A stretch of DNA of 64,000 nucleotides from Haemophilus sp. (GCA_019423025.1 JAHZCD010000007.1:1-64000); one strand, 5' to 3'; positions 25,152-34,410 are shown, counted from the stretch's first letter. Notes: generated by a model from the sequence alone, not told the origin. Program-made: numbers and translations.

Positions 25152-26120
25152 ATGACCCACATTATCGTTGCAACGCACGGTAAGTTTTCTGAAGAAATCG
25201 TCAATTCCGCCGCTATGGTGTATGGCGAAGATGAAAACTGCCATGTCGTGACTTTCTTACCGGGTGAAGGCGGTGAGCATTTAATCGAGAAATACAATGC
25301 GATTATTGCCACGCTGCCTGAAAATGAACCGGTGCTCTTTCTGGTCGATTTATTTGGTGGTAGCCCATACAACGCGGCAAGCCGAGTGGCCAGTGAAAGG
25401 GATAATACCGATATCGTCACCGGCATTAATCTACCGATGTTGCTAGAAGTGCTTGATGCCAAAGATGGCGCCAGCTTAGATGAATTGGTAGAAACCGCGA
25501 AAGAAGTCGGGGTCGCTGCTGTGAAATCCTTCCGTCAACCTAAAGAAAGCAAGCCTGCTCCAACGCCAGCCGCTAAACCAGCTGAAGCACCAAAAACCTC
25601 TCCAAATCCAACCGCACTTTCTGGCAATATGAACATTTCCTTATTGCGTATTGATAGCCGTTTAATCCACGGTCAAGTGGCGACCTCTTGGGCGAAAGCA
25701 GTGAAATGTGAAGCGATTTTTGCGATAAATGATGATGTGGCGAATGATGCGCTTCGTCGTGACTTATTACTCCAAATCGCCCCTGAACATTTGAAAGCTT
25801 ATGTGATTCCTGTAGACAAAGCCATTAAGGTGTATCACAACCCGAAATATGCGGGCAAAAACATTCTTTGGTTGGTAACCAACCCAACAGATATCGTGCG
25901 CTTAATCGAGGGTGGCGTAAAAATTGATAAAGTTAACGTGGGCGGTATGACGTTTCGTGAAGGCGACAAAATGCTTTCCCAAGCAGTTGCCGTCAACCCA
26001 ACTGATGTGGCTGCATTTAAACAGCTTTTAGATAAAGGCGTGGAATTAAGCTTACAACAAGTGGCGAGCAGCCCGAAATCAATGCTCACGCACAAAGAGC
26101 TTGATGCGATTCAATTTTAA
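25152..26120 (+). CDS. manX: Mannose PTS EIIAB component
   Basis: A 322-residue fused EIIA-EIIB of the mannose family. EIIA (residues 1-128) has the phosphorylated His9 in VATHGKFSEE; a Pro/Ala/Lys linker (129-160) leads to EIIB with RIDSRLIHGQVATSW (His173). It passes phosphate from HPr to mannose or glucose as the sugar enters through ManYZ. I start at 25152 (GGGAGGA site). The linker tail NPTALSG is encoded by an uptake sequence (25610-25620), so part of the linker is a USS. First gene of manXYZ. Confidence 0.95.
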   Translation: MTHIIVATHGKFSEEIVNSAAMVYGEDENCHVVTFLPGEGGEHLIEKYNAIIATLPENEPVLFLVDLFGGSPYNAASRVASERDNTDIVTGINLPMLLEVLDAKDGASLDELVETAKEVGVAAVKSFRQPKESKPAPTPAAKPAEAPKTSPNPTALSGNMNISLLRIDSRLIHGQVATSWAKAVKCEAIFAINDDVANDALRRDLLLQIAPEHLKAYVIPVDKAIKVYHNPKYAGKNILWLVTNPTDIVRLIEGGVKIDKVNVGGMTFREGDKMLSQAVAVNPTDVAAFKQLLDKGVELSLQQVASSPKSMLTHKELDAIQF

Positions 26121-26138
26121 TTACGAGGACAATTCATT

Positions 26139-26936
26139 ATGACAACAATGGAAATTATTTTAGTCACACTCGTTGCCGCCATTTGCGGTATGGGGAGTGT
26201 ATTGGACGAACGTCAAACTCATCGTCCTTTAGTTGCTTGTACCCTAATCGGCTTAGTATTAGGTGATTTAGAAACCGGTATTATTGTCGGTGGTACCCTT
26301 GAATTAGTGGCATTAGGCTGGATGAACGTGGGTGCGGCAATGGCACCAGATGCGGCATTAGCCAGTGTGATTGCAACTATCCTCGTCATCAAAGGCGGCC
26401 AAGATAAAGGGAGCGCATTAGCGATTGCGATTCCAGTCGCGGCGGCAGGTCAAGTATTAACTATCTTCGTACGTACTTTAACCATCTTCCTTCAACATAA
26501 AGCCGATGATTTTGCCGCAAAAGCCAACTTCCGAGGCATTGAATTCTGTCACTTTAGTGGTCTTGCATTACAAGCCTTACGTGTAGCAATTCCAACCTTC
26601 TTCGTTGCGTTAGTAGCAGGTACGGATACGGTAACCGAAGCATTGAACGCGATTCCAGAAGTGGTGACTCGCGGTTTACAAATCGCCGGTGGGTTTATCG
26701 TGGTCGTAGGTTATGCAATGGTCATCAATATGATGCGTGCAGGCGCATTAATGCCATTCTTCTTCCTAGGCTTCGTAATCGCCTCTTTCACCAATTACAA
26801 CCTTGTAGGTCTCGGTATTTTAGGCACATGCTTAGCGATGATTTACATTCAATTAAACCCACGTTTCCATCAATCTACTGCACCACAAGCAGTTGCAAAA
26901 CGTGAATTAGCTGACGATGAACTTGAAGGACTATAA
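26139..26936 (+). CDS. manY: Mannose PTS EIIC permease
   Basis: A 265-residue polytopic EIIC: MEIILVTLVAAICGMGSVLD at the N-terminus, then DLETGIIVGGTLELVALGWM and NVGAAMAPDAALASV, the conserved motifs of the mannose family. With ManZ it forms the sugar path through the inner membrane. It follows manX by 18 bp and precedes manZ by 10 bp, so the three are one operon. Confidence 0.95.
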   Translation: MTTMEIILVTLVAAICGMGSVLDERQTHRPLVACTLIGLVLGDLETGIIVGGTLELVALGWMNVGAAMAPDAALASVIATILVIKGGQDKGSALAIAIPVAAAGQVLTIFVRTLTIFLQHKADDFAAKANFRGIEFCHFSGLALQALRVAIPTFFVALVAGTDTVTEALNAIPEVVTRGLQIAGGFIVVVGYAMVINMMRAGALMPFFFLGFVIASFTNYNLVGLGILGTCLAMIYIQLNPRFHQSTAPQAVAKRELADDELEGL

Positions 26937-26946
26937 GGAAGAAATT

Positions 26947-27780
26947 ATGACTGAACAAACTAAAAAATCATTAACAAAAGGCGATATCCGTAGCACTTAC
27001 TGGCGTTCAACTTTCTTGCTAGGTTCTTTCAACTTTGAACGTATGCAAGCAATGGGGTTCTGTGTATCGATGATTCCAGCTATTAAACGTCTTTACAGCA
27101 AAAAAGAAGATCAAGCAGCCGCATTAAAACGCCACTTAGAATTCTTTAATACTCAGCCTTGGGTGGCATCATCTATCATCGGTGTAACCGCCGCGATGGA
27201 ACAAGAACGCGCGAACGGCAACGATATTGATGACTCCGCAATCAGTGGGGTGAAAGTCGGTTTAATGGGCCCATTAGCTGGTGTGGGTGACCCAATTTTC
27301 TGGGGGACATTACGTCCTGTACTCGCGGCACTTGGTGCGGGCTTAGCCATTACTGGTAGCCTTTTAGGGCCATTACTTTTCTTCATCGGTATCAACCTTT
27401 GCCGTGCAGTAACTCGTTGGTATGGTTTCAAATACGGCTATGAAAAAGGTACCACAATCGTTAACGATATGGGTGGCGGTCGCTTACAAAAATTGACGCA
27501 GGGGGCATCTATCCTCGGTCTCTTTGTCATGGGCTCACTGGTATCGAAATGGACGAGTATCAACATTCCATTAGAACTTTCCCGCTATAAAAACCAAATG
27601 GGCGAAGAAGTGGTTACCACTGTGCAAAGCGTGTTAAATGACCTTCTCCCAGGCCTTGCAGCGTTAGGTTTAACCTTCTTATGTATGTATTTATTACGTA
27701 AAAAAATCAACGCTATGTACATCATCTTCGCCTTATTCGGCGTGGGTATTTTAGGCTATCATTTTGGTGTGTTAGCATAA
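26947..27780 (+). CDS. manZ: Mannose PTS EIID permease
   Basis: A 277-residue EIID: TKGDIRSTYWRSTFLLGSFN and FERMQAMGFCVSMIPAIKRL, then VKVGLMGPLAGVGDPIFWGT, all diagnostic of mannose-family EIID. I start at 26947 (MTEQTKKSLTK, AAGGAAG site) rather than at an ATG inside manY. ManYZ of this family are also entry points for some phages and bacteriocins. A strong terminator follows. Confidence 0.95.
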   Translation: MTEQTKKSLTKGDIRSTYWRSTFLLGSFNFERMQAMGFCVSMIPAIKRLYSKKEDQAAALKRHLEFFNTQPWVASSIIGVTAAMEQERANGNDIDDSAISGVKVGLMGPLAGVGDPIFWGTLRPVLAALGAGLAITGSLLGPLLFFIGINLCRAVTRWYGFKYGYEKGTTIVNDMGGGRLQKLTQGASILGLFVMGSLVSKWTSINIPLELSRYKNQMGEEVVTTVQSVLNDLLPGLAALGLTFLCMYLLRKKINAMYIIFALFGVGILGYHFGVLA

Positions 27781-27792
27781 TATATTATGGTA

Positions 27793-27831
27793 TTGCCTTC
27801 CCTCTTTCTCTTGAGGGAAGGCAAATTTTTT
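27793..27831 (+). terminator. manXYZ terminator
   Basis: TTGCCTTCCCTC and GAGGGAAGGCAA form a perfect 12-bp stem with an 8-base loop, followed by A and six T's. Confidence 0.92.
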
Positions 27832-27850
27832 AGCATGACATATAAATCCT

Positions 27851-28222
27851 ATGAACTGGAAAGATCTCATCAAGCCACCACCGGCTGAAGGCTATATTAA
27901 AAATTCATCCAATTTAGTGACCGCACTTTTTGTTCTGGCGGGCATTCTTTATTATCCCACTAATGGCTATGGCGCCGTCATCGCTTTAATTGCCGCATTA
28001 ATTGTATTAATCGGACAAAAAGTGCTGCTTGCTCAAACCAATAAAGATTTCACTGAAATGCAATTAGCCGAAAAGCAATTCCAAGAAACCCAAAACAGCG
28101 ATTACCTCCGCTTTATTGAAGCACGCGCCACCCAAATGTTGCACGACAACAAAGTCCTTTCCGAAAAAGGCAAAAAAGAGTTGGAGAGATTACTGTCTAT
28201 CGTCAAAACGCATTTAGCATAG
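27851..28222 (+). CDS. Small two-helix membrane protein, unknown function
   Basis: A 123-residue protein. Residues about 22-39 (NLVTALFVLAGILYYP) and 43-62 (YGAVIALIAALIVLIGQKVL) are membrane helices; the rest is a charged helix rich in Glu, Lys and Gln, likely cytoplasmic. A USS at about 27920-27930 encodes VTALFV inside helix 1. There is no strong ribosome site. It follows the man operon terminator by 20 bp and may be independent. I recognise no family. Confidence 0.65.
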   Translation: MNWKDLIKPPPAEGYIKNSSNLVTALFVLAGILYYPTNGYGAVIALIAALIVLIGQKVLLAQTNKDFTEMQLAEKQFQETQNSDYLRFIEARATQMLHDNKVLSEKGKKELERLLSIVKTHLA

Positions 28223-28340
28223 CTGATCCAAAATAATCATAACTTTTAGCTATATGAAATAAGCTTTTCTTCTTTTTCTTACTTAAGTTAGAAAGGTATT
28301 ATCAAGCGGAAATTTATGATTTATCCCTTAGGAGTAGTTT

Positions 28341-28886
28341 ATGTCTCAATTTAAAATTCACACTATTGAATCAGCCCCTGAAGCAGCACAAGAAGCTTTA
28401 AAAGCCGTAAAAAATGCCAATGGTTTTATTCCAAATTTAATTGGTGTTCTTGCGAACGCCCCTACCGCACTTGAAACTTATCGCACGGTGGGCGGCATTA
28501 ATGGTCGTAACAGCTTAACGGCAACAGAACGCGAAGTGGTGCAAATTACTGCGGCTGTAGTCAACGGTTGTGGTTTCTGTGTAGCAGGCCATACGAAGAT
28601 CGCGTTAAAAGTGTTAAAACTTGAAGAAGAGCTTGTAAACCAAATTCGTGCGACAGCTCGTATTGAAAGTGATAAAAAACTCGATACTTTAGCGCGTTTC
28701 ACCCTTGCTGTTATTTTGCAAAAAGCAAAATTAACTGAAGCACAGCTTAAAGCCTTTTTTGATGCGGGTTATACCCAAGAAAATGCTATTGATGTGATTT
28801 TAGGGGTTAGCCTCGCCACATTATGTAACTATGTGAACAACATTGCTGAAACCCCAATCAACCCTGAATTACAAGCATTTGCATAA
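28341..28886 (+). CDS. Carboxymuconolactone decarboxylase-family (AhpD-like) protein
   Basis: A 181-residue all-helical protein with the AhpD-type core EVVQITAAVVNGCGFCVAGH: the CxxC and following His form the peroxidatic/proton-relay site in alkylhydroperoxidase-like members. Ribosome site AGGAG. Such proteins reduce peroxides or act as uncharacterised redox enzymes. The neighbours msrAB and the TlpA-like gene on the opposite strand are also thiol-redox genes, which fits an oxidant-defence cluster, though they do not share transcripts. Confidence 0.85.
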   Translation: MSQFKIHTIESAPEAAQEALKAVKNANGFIPNLIGVLANAPTALETYRTVGGINGRNSLTATEREVVQITAAVVNGCGFCVAGHTKIALKVLKLEEELVNQIRATARIESDKKLDTLARFTLAVILQKAKLTEAQLKAFFDAGYTQENAIDVILGVSLATLCNYVNNIAETPINPELQAFA

Positions 28887-28898
28887 TCAAGCCTATAT

Positions 28899-28933
28899 AA
28901 AAAGTGCGGTCATTTTTGACCGCACTTTTTTAT
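28899..28933. terminator. Bidirectional USS terminator
   Basis: AAAAAGTGCGGTCA (28899-28912) and TGACCGCACTTTTTT (28917-28931) form a 14-bp stem with a 4-base loop; it closes the AhpD-like gene and the convergent TlpA-like gene, whose stop it touches. Confidence 0.9.
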
Positions 28934-29406
28934 TCCTTCACAAATTGTTTTATTTGATCTGAATTGAGATGCCCAGGTTGGACTTTGATAAGATTTAAAT
29001 CCTTATCCAAGAGCAAATTAAACGGATAGCCTAATACATTGGCACGTTTAATGATTTCACCCTTTTCATCCAATAATACGGTGATGTTTTTATAATCTAG
29101 CCCCTTATACCAATTGATAAATTTTTGGCTATTTTGTTCGTTCTTTTGTCCAGGTGAGGCAATCGTAATCACATTAAAATCCAAATTCTTTTCAGCACTA
29201 AGATCGTCAATTTCTGCTAAACCAGCCAAGCAAATTGGACACCAGGATGCCCACATTTTGATATAAAGCGGTTTACCTTGATATTGTGATAAGGTGACGG
29301 TTTGATTATCCAACGTTTTCAAGGAGATATCCGCCAAAGACACCTTCTCTTGTGCAAAACTCAATGGACTCAAAAATAATAAAAGTGCGGTCAATATTTT
29401 TTTCAT
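28930..29406 (-). CDS. TlpA-like periplasmic thioredoxin
   Basis: A 158-residue exported thioredoxin-fold protein: signal peptide (cleavage after LSFA, residue about 18), active site WASWCPIC (Cys56/Cys59) and a cis-Pro region GYPFNLLLDKD. It follows msrAB by 9 bp in one operon, so its likely job is to re-reduce the periplasmic methionine sulfoxide reductase. Electrons would come from a CcdA/DsbD-type membrane protein, which is not encoded next to it here. Confidence 0.88.
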   Translation of the reverse strand: MKKILTALLLFLSPLSFAQEKVSLADISLKTLDNQTVTLSQYQGKPLYIKMWASWCPICLAGLAEIDDLSAEKNLDFNVITIASPGQKNEQNSQKFINWYKGLDYKNITVLLDEKGEIIKRANVLGYPFNLLLDKDLNLIKVQPGHLNSDQIKQFVKE

Positions 29407-29415
29407 TTTTTCCTC

Positions 29416-30477
29416 TTATTTCACAAAGGGAATCAAATCGCCATAGCCTTGTTTTTCCATTTCATCTAATGGAATAAACTTAATCGATGCGCTGTTGATG
29501 CAGTAACGCAAGCCGCCTTTATCACGCGGACCATCATCAAACACATGGCCTAAATGGGCATGACCACTGCGACTTAACACCTCAATACGAGTCATATTAA
29601 AGCTATTATCTTTTTGATACTCCGCCACTTCAGCGGCAATCGGTTTAGTAAAACTTGGCCAACCACAACCGGATTCAAACTTATCTTTGGAAGAAAACAA
29701 CGGTTCTCCCGTGGTGATATCCACATAAATACCCGGCGCGAAATTATCCCAATATTCGTTACTAAAAGAGCGTTCGGTATGTTTGCCTTGCGTCACATCA
29801 TATTGAAGTGCGGTCAATTTTTGCTTTAATTCTGCATCACTTGGTTTTGGGTATTTTTTATCATCAATTAATGGCTCATCCGCTTTTTTGATGTCAATAT
29901 GGCAATAACCATTCGGATTTTTCTTTAGATAATCCTGATGATACTCTTCCGCCTCCACATAATTTTTCAGCGGTTCTACTTCAATTTGAATCGATTCCTG
30001 ATATTTACTTTGTAAGGTTTTCAATGCCGCTTCAATAACGGCTTTATCTTGCTCATTTTGATAATAAATGCCCGTGCGATATTGTCTGCCACGATCATTG
30101 CCTTGCTTATTGATACTGGTTGGATCGATAACTCGGAAATAATATTGCAACAATTTATCTAGCGAAATTTTGTTTGGATCGTAAGTTACTTTCACGGTTT
30201 CTGCATGATCTGTCGCATGCAATAATTGATAGTTGGTGGTATCACCTTTTCCATTAGCATAACCCGAAACCGCATCGATCACGCCCTGAATGCGTTCCAT
30301 ATAAGCTTCTAGTCCCCAAAAACAACCACCAGCAAGATAAATAATTCGTTGTTCTTGTTTACTTTCCATTGTCATTTTTTGCTCCTTTGATGAAGTTGGA
30401 TTATCAGCATACGTTAAACTACTTTGCAAACCGCTAAAAAGTGCGGTCAATATGAGAAATGTTTTTGTATATTTCAT
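29416..30477 (-). CDS. msrAB: Bifunctional periplasmic methionine sulfoxide reductase A/B
   Basis: A 353-residue fusion with signal peptide (residues 1-24, ending LTYA). MsrA domain: GGCFWGLEAYMERIQGV (Cys52), HAETVKVTYDP, and AEEYHQDYLKKNPNGYC. MsrB domain from about 215: LTALQYDVTQGKHTERSFSN, SGCGWPSF, RSGHAHLGHVFDDGP and the catalytic RYCINSASIKF. It repairs both S- and R-methionine sulfoxide in exported proteins. The order msrAB then a thioredoxin gene is a split version of neisserial PilB. A USS encodes KLTALQ in the MsrA-MsrB linker. E. coli numbering does not apply because of the fusion. Confidence 0.95.
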   Translation of the reverse strand: MKYTKTFLILTALFSGLQSSLTYADNPTSSKEQKMTMESKQEQRIIYLAGGCFWGLEAYMERIQGVIDAVSGYANGKGDTTNYQLLHATDHAETVKVTYDPNKISLDKLLQYYFRVIDPTSINKQGNDRGRQYRTGIYYQNEQDKAVIEAALKTLQSKYQESIQIEVEPLKNYVEAEEYHQDYLKKNPNGYCHIDIKKADEPLIDDKKYPKPSDAELKQKLTALQYDVTQGKHTERSFSNEYWDNFAPGIYVDITTGEPLFSSKDKFESGCGWPSFTKPIAAEVAEYQKDNSFNMTRIEVLSRSGHAHLGHVFDDGPRDKGGLRYCINSASIKFIPLDEMEKQGYGDLIPFVK

Positions 30478-30589
30478 TTTCTTTCCTTATTATAGAAAAA
30501 TCTTCAACTTACATTTCATTAGACGAAGACAAGCCCATTTTCTTACAAAATAAGGCAATTTTTTACCGCACGTTGTGCAAGGAACCTTT

Positions 30590-31456
30590 ATGCCAAACAT
30601 TCATCTCCGCAATAATTATCAAAAAGCTGTTGTTTGTATGGTGTTAGCTTACATCAGCATTGCCTTAATGGGCGTCTTTGTAAAATACGCCTCCGATGAA
30701 TTACCGTCCAGTGAAATTTTATTTTCCCGTTTCTTTATTGGTTTTGTTTTTCTCCTGCCTTTTTTGATTAAAGATGGGGATTTCAAAGTTGATATGTCGC
30801 AATGGAAGTTTCTCGTTTTGCGCAACCTTGCTGGCATTGCCAGTATGTTGTTAACCTTTTACGCCATTAAATATTTGCCGATTTCCATTGCAATTTTATT
30901 GATGAATACGTCCGCACTTTTTGTGCCTTTACTGCTGTTTTTCTTTAAAGTCAAAACACCACTAAAAGTATTAGCTTGCAGTTTTATGGGGTTTGTCGGT
31001 GTATCCATCATTATGCTGACCAACGGCTCAATGAATATCAACCCTATCCATGTAGGCTACGCGTTAGGTGCAGCAGTATTGGCTGCTATGGCATTTATCA
31101 GTTTACAAGAGCTCAATAAACACAATTCACCTAAAAATATCGTGTTTTATTTCCACTTGTTAGGCTCGATTTTATTGCCACTCTTTTTCATCACACAATG
31201 GGAAATGCCAACATTACATGGATTCACCTTATTGATTTTGGTGGGTGGATTCGGGCTTATTTTCCAATTATTACTCACTCGTGCCTTTAAATACGCCCCT
31301 GCCAATGTCATTACGCCTTTTGCTTTTACTGGCGTGATTTTCTCCAGTATTTGTGACTGGCTATTTTGGGATAACGTACCAAGCCTAAATTTCTGGATTG
31401 GTTCATTAGTCATTATTATTGCCGTCAGTTTACTTGCCAGAATGCGGGCAAAATAG
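30590..31456 (+). CDS. EamA-family (DMT) permease
   Basis: A 288-residue ten-helix drug/metabolite transporter: YISIALMGVFVKYASDELPS opens the first EamA repeat, and GGFGLIFQLLLTRAFKYAPA the second, with the usual Arg-Phe after helix 2 (ILFSRFFIGF). I choose ATG at 30590 behind AAGGAA; an ATG 15 bp upstream is less well placed. Substrate unknown. It stands alone before the fec-like operon. Confidence 0.82.
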   Translation: MPNIHLRNNYQKAVVCMVLAYISIALMGVFVKYASDELPSSEILFSRFFIGFVFLLPFLIKDGDFKVDMSQWKFLVLRNLAGIASMLLTFYAIKYLPISIAILLMNTSALFVPLLLFFFKVKTPLKVLACSFMGFVGVSIIMLTNGSMNINPIHVGYALGAAVLAAMAFISLQELNKHNSPKNIVFYFHLLGSILLPLFFITQWEMPTLHGFTLLILVGGFGLIFQLLLTRAFKYAPANVITPFAFTGVIFSSICDWLFWDNVPSLNFWIGSLVIIIAVSLLARMRAK

Positions 31457-31547
31457 AGAAATCCGACCAAATAGCTAGAATATAACTATTCTCAATAACA
31501 TTGTTTGAGTGTATAATCCAAATGCTTTTTATTATTGAGGACACAAC

Positions 31548-32438
31548 ATGAAAAAATTATTCAAAACTACTTTAGCTTCCGCATTATTAATGGTATCCGC
31601 ATTCGCTAGCGCCGTGACGGTTAAAGATGCGAAAGGTGAATTTACCCTTGATAAAACCCCAAGCCGTGTTGTGGTATTGGAATATTCTTTTGTGGATGCT
31701 TTAGCCCAAGTCGGTGTAAGCCCAGTAGGTGTGGCTGACGACAACAAAATCGATCGTATTCTGCCGCAAGTACGCGAAAAAATTGCTGCATGGCAATCCG
31801 TTGGTACGCGTTCTCAACCGAGTCTTGAAGTGATTGCTTCCCTCAAACCCGATTTAATTATTGCTGATCCATCTCGCCATACTGCAGTATTTGAAGAATT
31901 GAAAAAAATTGCGCCAACAGTGATGTTCGATTCTCGTCATGAAAGCTACCAAGAAAATCTTGAAACTGCGCAGAAAATTGGTGATTTAGTGGGTAAAAGC
32001 GCTGAAATGAAAGCGAAGATCAATGAACATAATGATTACATTGCCAACATTGCAAAAAATCTAGGTGTACAAGGCAAAAAAGCCTCATTTGGTACTTCCC
32101 GAGAAGATAAATTTAATATCCAAAATGACAATGGCTATGTGGGTAGTTTCTTAACGACATTAGGTTTTGCCCCAACCAAACTCAATAGCGATCAGGCTTT
32201 CGTGGAAATCAACCTTGAACAATTAGTAATGGAAAAACCGGAATACTTGTTCATCGCCCATTATCGTGATGAAAGTATTGCGCGCAAATGGGAAGCCGAG
32301 CCACTTTGGAAAGCCATTCCTGCCGTAAAAGCGAATCATGTTTACAGCGTTGACGCTGACATGTGGGCTCGCGGTCGTGGCTTAGAAGCGAGCAAAATTA
32401 TGGCAAAACAAATTGAAGGTTTCGTGAAACAAAAATAA
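31548..32438 (+). CDS. Ferric-siderophore/citrate periplasmic binding protein (FecB-like)
   Basis: A 296-residue binding protein with a signal peptide (LLMVSAFASA, cleavage about residue 22) and no lipobox. The class III fold shows in VVVLEYSFVDALAQVGVSPV, SLEVIASLKPDLIIADPSRH and MWARGRGLEASKIMAKQI. Closest in feel to FecB/YfmC, which bind ferric dicitrate or hydroxamates. It heads a four-gene operon with 1-bp overlaps. A weak Fur-like stretch lies 50-70 bp upstream, which I do not count as proven. Confidence 0.85.
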   Translation: MKKLFKTTLASALLMVSAFASAVTVKDAKGEFTLDKTPSRVVVLEYSFVDALAQVGVSPVGVADDNKIDRILPQVREKIAAWQSVGTRSQPSLEVIASLKPDLIIADPSRHTAVFEELKKIAPTVMFDSRHESYQENLETAQKIGDLVGKSAEMKAKINEHNDYIANIAKNLGVQGKKASFGTSREDKFNIQNDNGYVGSFLTTLGFAPTKLNSDQAFVEINLEQLVMEKPEYLFIAHYRDESIARKWEAEPLWKAIPAVKANHVYSVDADMWARGRGLEASKIMAKQIEGFVKQK

Positions 32439-33427
32439 TGATGAAGTCCACTTTCCGTTGGGGAGTTTCCCTTATCATTCTGGCTTTTCTATTATGGGGA
32501 AGCCTGTTTTTGTATTATCCCATCGAAATTCGACCGCTTGCAGCTTTACAAGCGCTCCTCCCCGATGGCGATGAAATTGCCAAAATTACGGTAACCGATT
32601 TACGCTTACCGCGCGCATTAGTTGGCATGATTTTAGGTGCCAATCTTGCGGTGGCGGGGGCGTTGTTACAAACCATTACGCGTAATCCACTAGCCTCCCC
32701 TACATTACTCAGCGTGAACTCAGGAGCCAGTCTTGCCATGGTGACCACCAGTGCGTTTAGCCCCTTGATTCTTTCTGGTTATAGCATTGCCTTAGTGGCC
32801 AGTATCGGTGGCGGTCTGAGTTGGTTTGTGGTGATGCTGATCAGCAACGGATGGAAAGACAACAGTGGGGATCGTAGCCGGGTGATTTTAGCGGGGATTG
32901 CTGTATCACTACTTTGTGCCGCCCTCACGAAATTGGTGCTCATTATCGCGGAAGATCATGCCTTCGGTATTATGAGTTGGCTAGCTGGCGGCATTGCACA
33001 TGCTCGTTGGAATGAATTATTGACGTTATTTCCGTTCTTTATTTTGACCGCACTTTTCTGCCTGCTTTTTGCCAGTCGTTTGAATTTACTCAATTTAAGC
33101 GATGAATCTGCGCGTTCGTTAGGCATCAATCTCTTCCGTTTACGTTGGTACGCTAACATCATGGCGTTATTGATTGTAGGTTCAAGCGTGAGTGTTGCTG
33201 GCCCAGTTGCCTTTATTGGCTTACTCGTGCCTCATCTGGCTCGTTACTGGATTGGCTATGACTTGCGAAAATCGCTCCCTATGGCGATGTTACTCGGTGC
33301 AATTTTAATGCTCGCTGCAGATACCATTGCCCGTGCGGTCAACTTCCCTAGTGAAGTGCCTGCTGGTGCGGTACTTGCCTTAATCGGTGCCCCAGTCTTT
33401 GTATTATTTGCCAGAGGAAGACACTAA
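32438..33427 (+). CDS. Ferric ABC transporter permease (FecC-like)
   Basis: A 329-residue FecCD/BtuC-family permease: LRLPRALVGMILGANLAVAG in helix 2 and GPVAFIGLLVPHLARYWIGY, the coupling-helix motif. It overlaps the stop of the binding-protein gene by 1 bp and pairs with the next gene to form a heterodimeric channel. A USS at about 33045 encodes ILTALFC. Confidence 0.92.
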   Translation: MMKSTFRWGVSLIILAFLLWGSLFLYYPIEIRPLAALQALLPDGDEIAKITVTDLRLPRALVGMILGANLAVAGALLQTITRNPLASPTLLSVNSGASLAMVTTSAFSPLILSGYSIALVASIGGGLSWFVVMLISNGWKDNSGDRSRVILAGIAVSLLCAALTKLVLIIAEDHAFGIMSWLAGGIAHARWNELLTLFPFFILTALFCLLFASRLNLLNLSDESARSLGINLFRLRWYANIMALLIVGSSVSVAGPVAFIGLLVPHLARYWIGYDLRKSLPMAMLLGAILMLAADTIARAVNFPSEVPAGAVLALIGAPVFVLFARGRH

Positions 33428-34410
33428 TGCGAATCTCTCATGTATCTTTTCGTGCTATCGGCTTTTATGTTATTACGCTTAGCCTGATGGTACTACTCTT
33501 TGGATTGAGTATTCGCCTCGGCACTTATACGCTTTCTTTTGAGGAAATTTGGGCGGCCTTTCAGCCTGACGATAAAAACTATTTTACCTTGATGGAATAT
33601 CGCCTACCGCGAGCAGTGTTAGCGATTTTATTGGGTGGCGCCTTAGCGATTTCCGGTGTATTAGTGCAAAGTGTGGTGCGTAATCCGCTTGCCTCTCCCG
33701 ATATTTTAGGAATTAACAATGCTGCGGGGTTGATTGCTGTTTCGGTATTGATGTTCTTGCCAAACTTAGCATTTTACTGGATGCCGATTTTTGCCTTTTT
33801 GGGCGGTGTGCTCTCTTTTGTCATTTTATGGATCGTATGTGGTTTTAACTTCCGTCCTATCAAAATGGCAATCATTGGGGTCGCACTGTCCGCATTGTGG
33901 GCAGCGATTAGTCATTATCTGATGCTCACCAATCCGGTCGAGATCAATACAGCAATGTTATGGCTCACAGGAAGCTTGTGGGGGCGCAGCTGGTCTTATT
34001 TGAATGTGGTATTGCCATGGTTACTGGTATTGCTGCCCTTGCCATTTATTTTCTGTCGCGATCTCGACACCCTTGGTTTAGGTGAAAATAAAGCCTCCAC
34101 CTTGGGTGTAACCGTAAATAAAGTGCAAATCAGCGTTTTAGTGCTAGCGGTGGCCCTTTCCACTACAGCCGTGGCAATTTGTGGTCCAATTGCCTTTTTA
34201 GGCTTGGTTGCGCCGCATCTTGCCCGTCGTTTAGTCGGTGGCAGACATCGCACCCTATTACCGGCAGCCTTGATTATTGGCGCCCTCTTATTACAACTTT
34301 CGGATATTTTGGCGCGGGTGATTGACCCACCAACTGAACTACCAGCGGGTATTCTTACCGCGATTATCGGTGCGCCATATTTCTTCTACTTATTGATGAG
34401 AACTAAATAA
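33427..34410 (+). CDS. Ferric ABC transporter permease (FecD-like)
   Basis: A 327-residue FecCD-family permease: YRLPRAVLAILLGGALAISG, VVRNPLASPDILGINNAAGL and GPIAFLGLVAPHLARRLVGG. It overlaps its neighbours by 1 bp on both sides (TAATG), so translation is coupled. It forms the second half of the inner-membrane channel. Confidence 0.92.
   Translation: MRISHVSFRAIGFYVITLSLMVLLFGLSIRLGTYTLSFEEIWAAFQPDDKNYFTLMEYRLPRAVLAILLGGALAISGVLVQSVVRNPLASPDILGINNAAGLIAVSVLMFLPNLAFYWMPIFAFLGGVLSFVILWIVCGFNFRPIKMAIIGVALSALWAAISHYLMLTNPVEINTAMLWLTGSLWGRSWSYLNVVLPWLLVLLPLPFIFCRDLDTLGLGENKASTLGVTVNKVQISVLVLAVALSTTAVAICGPIAFLGLVAPHLARRLVGGRHRTLLPAALIIGALLLQLSDILARVIDPPTELPAGILTAIIGAPYFFYLLMRTK

Noticed and set aside
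31471..31500. Fur box before the fecB-like gene
   Set aside because: ATATAACTATTCTCAATAA has about half of the consensus positions; the iron link for this operon rests on the genes, not on this site.
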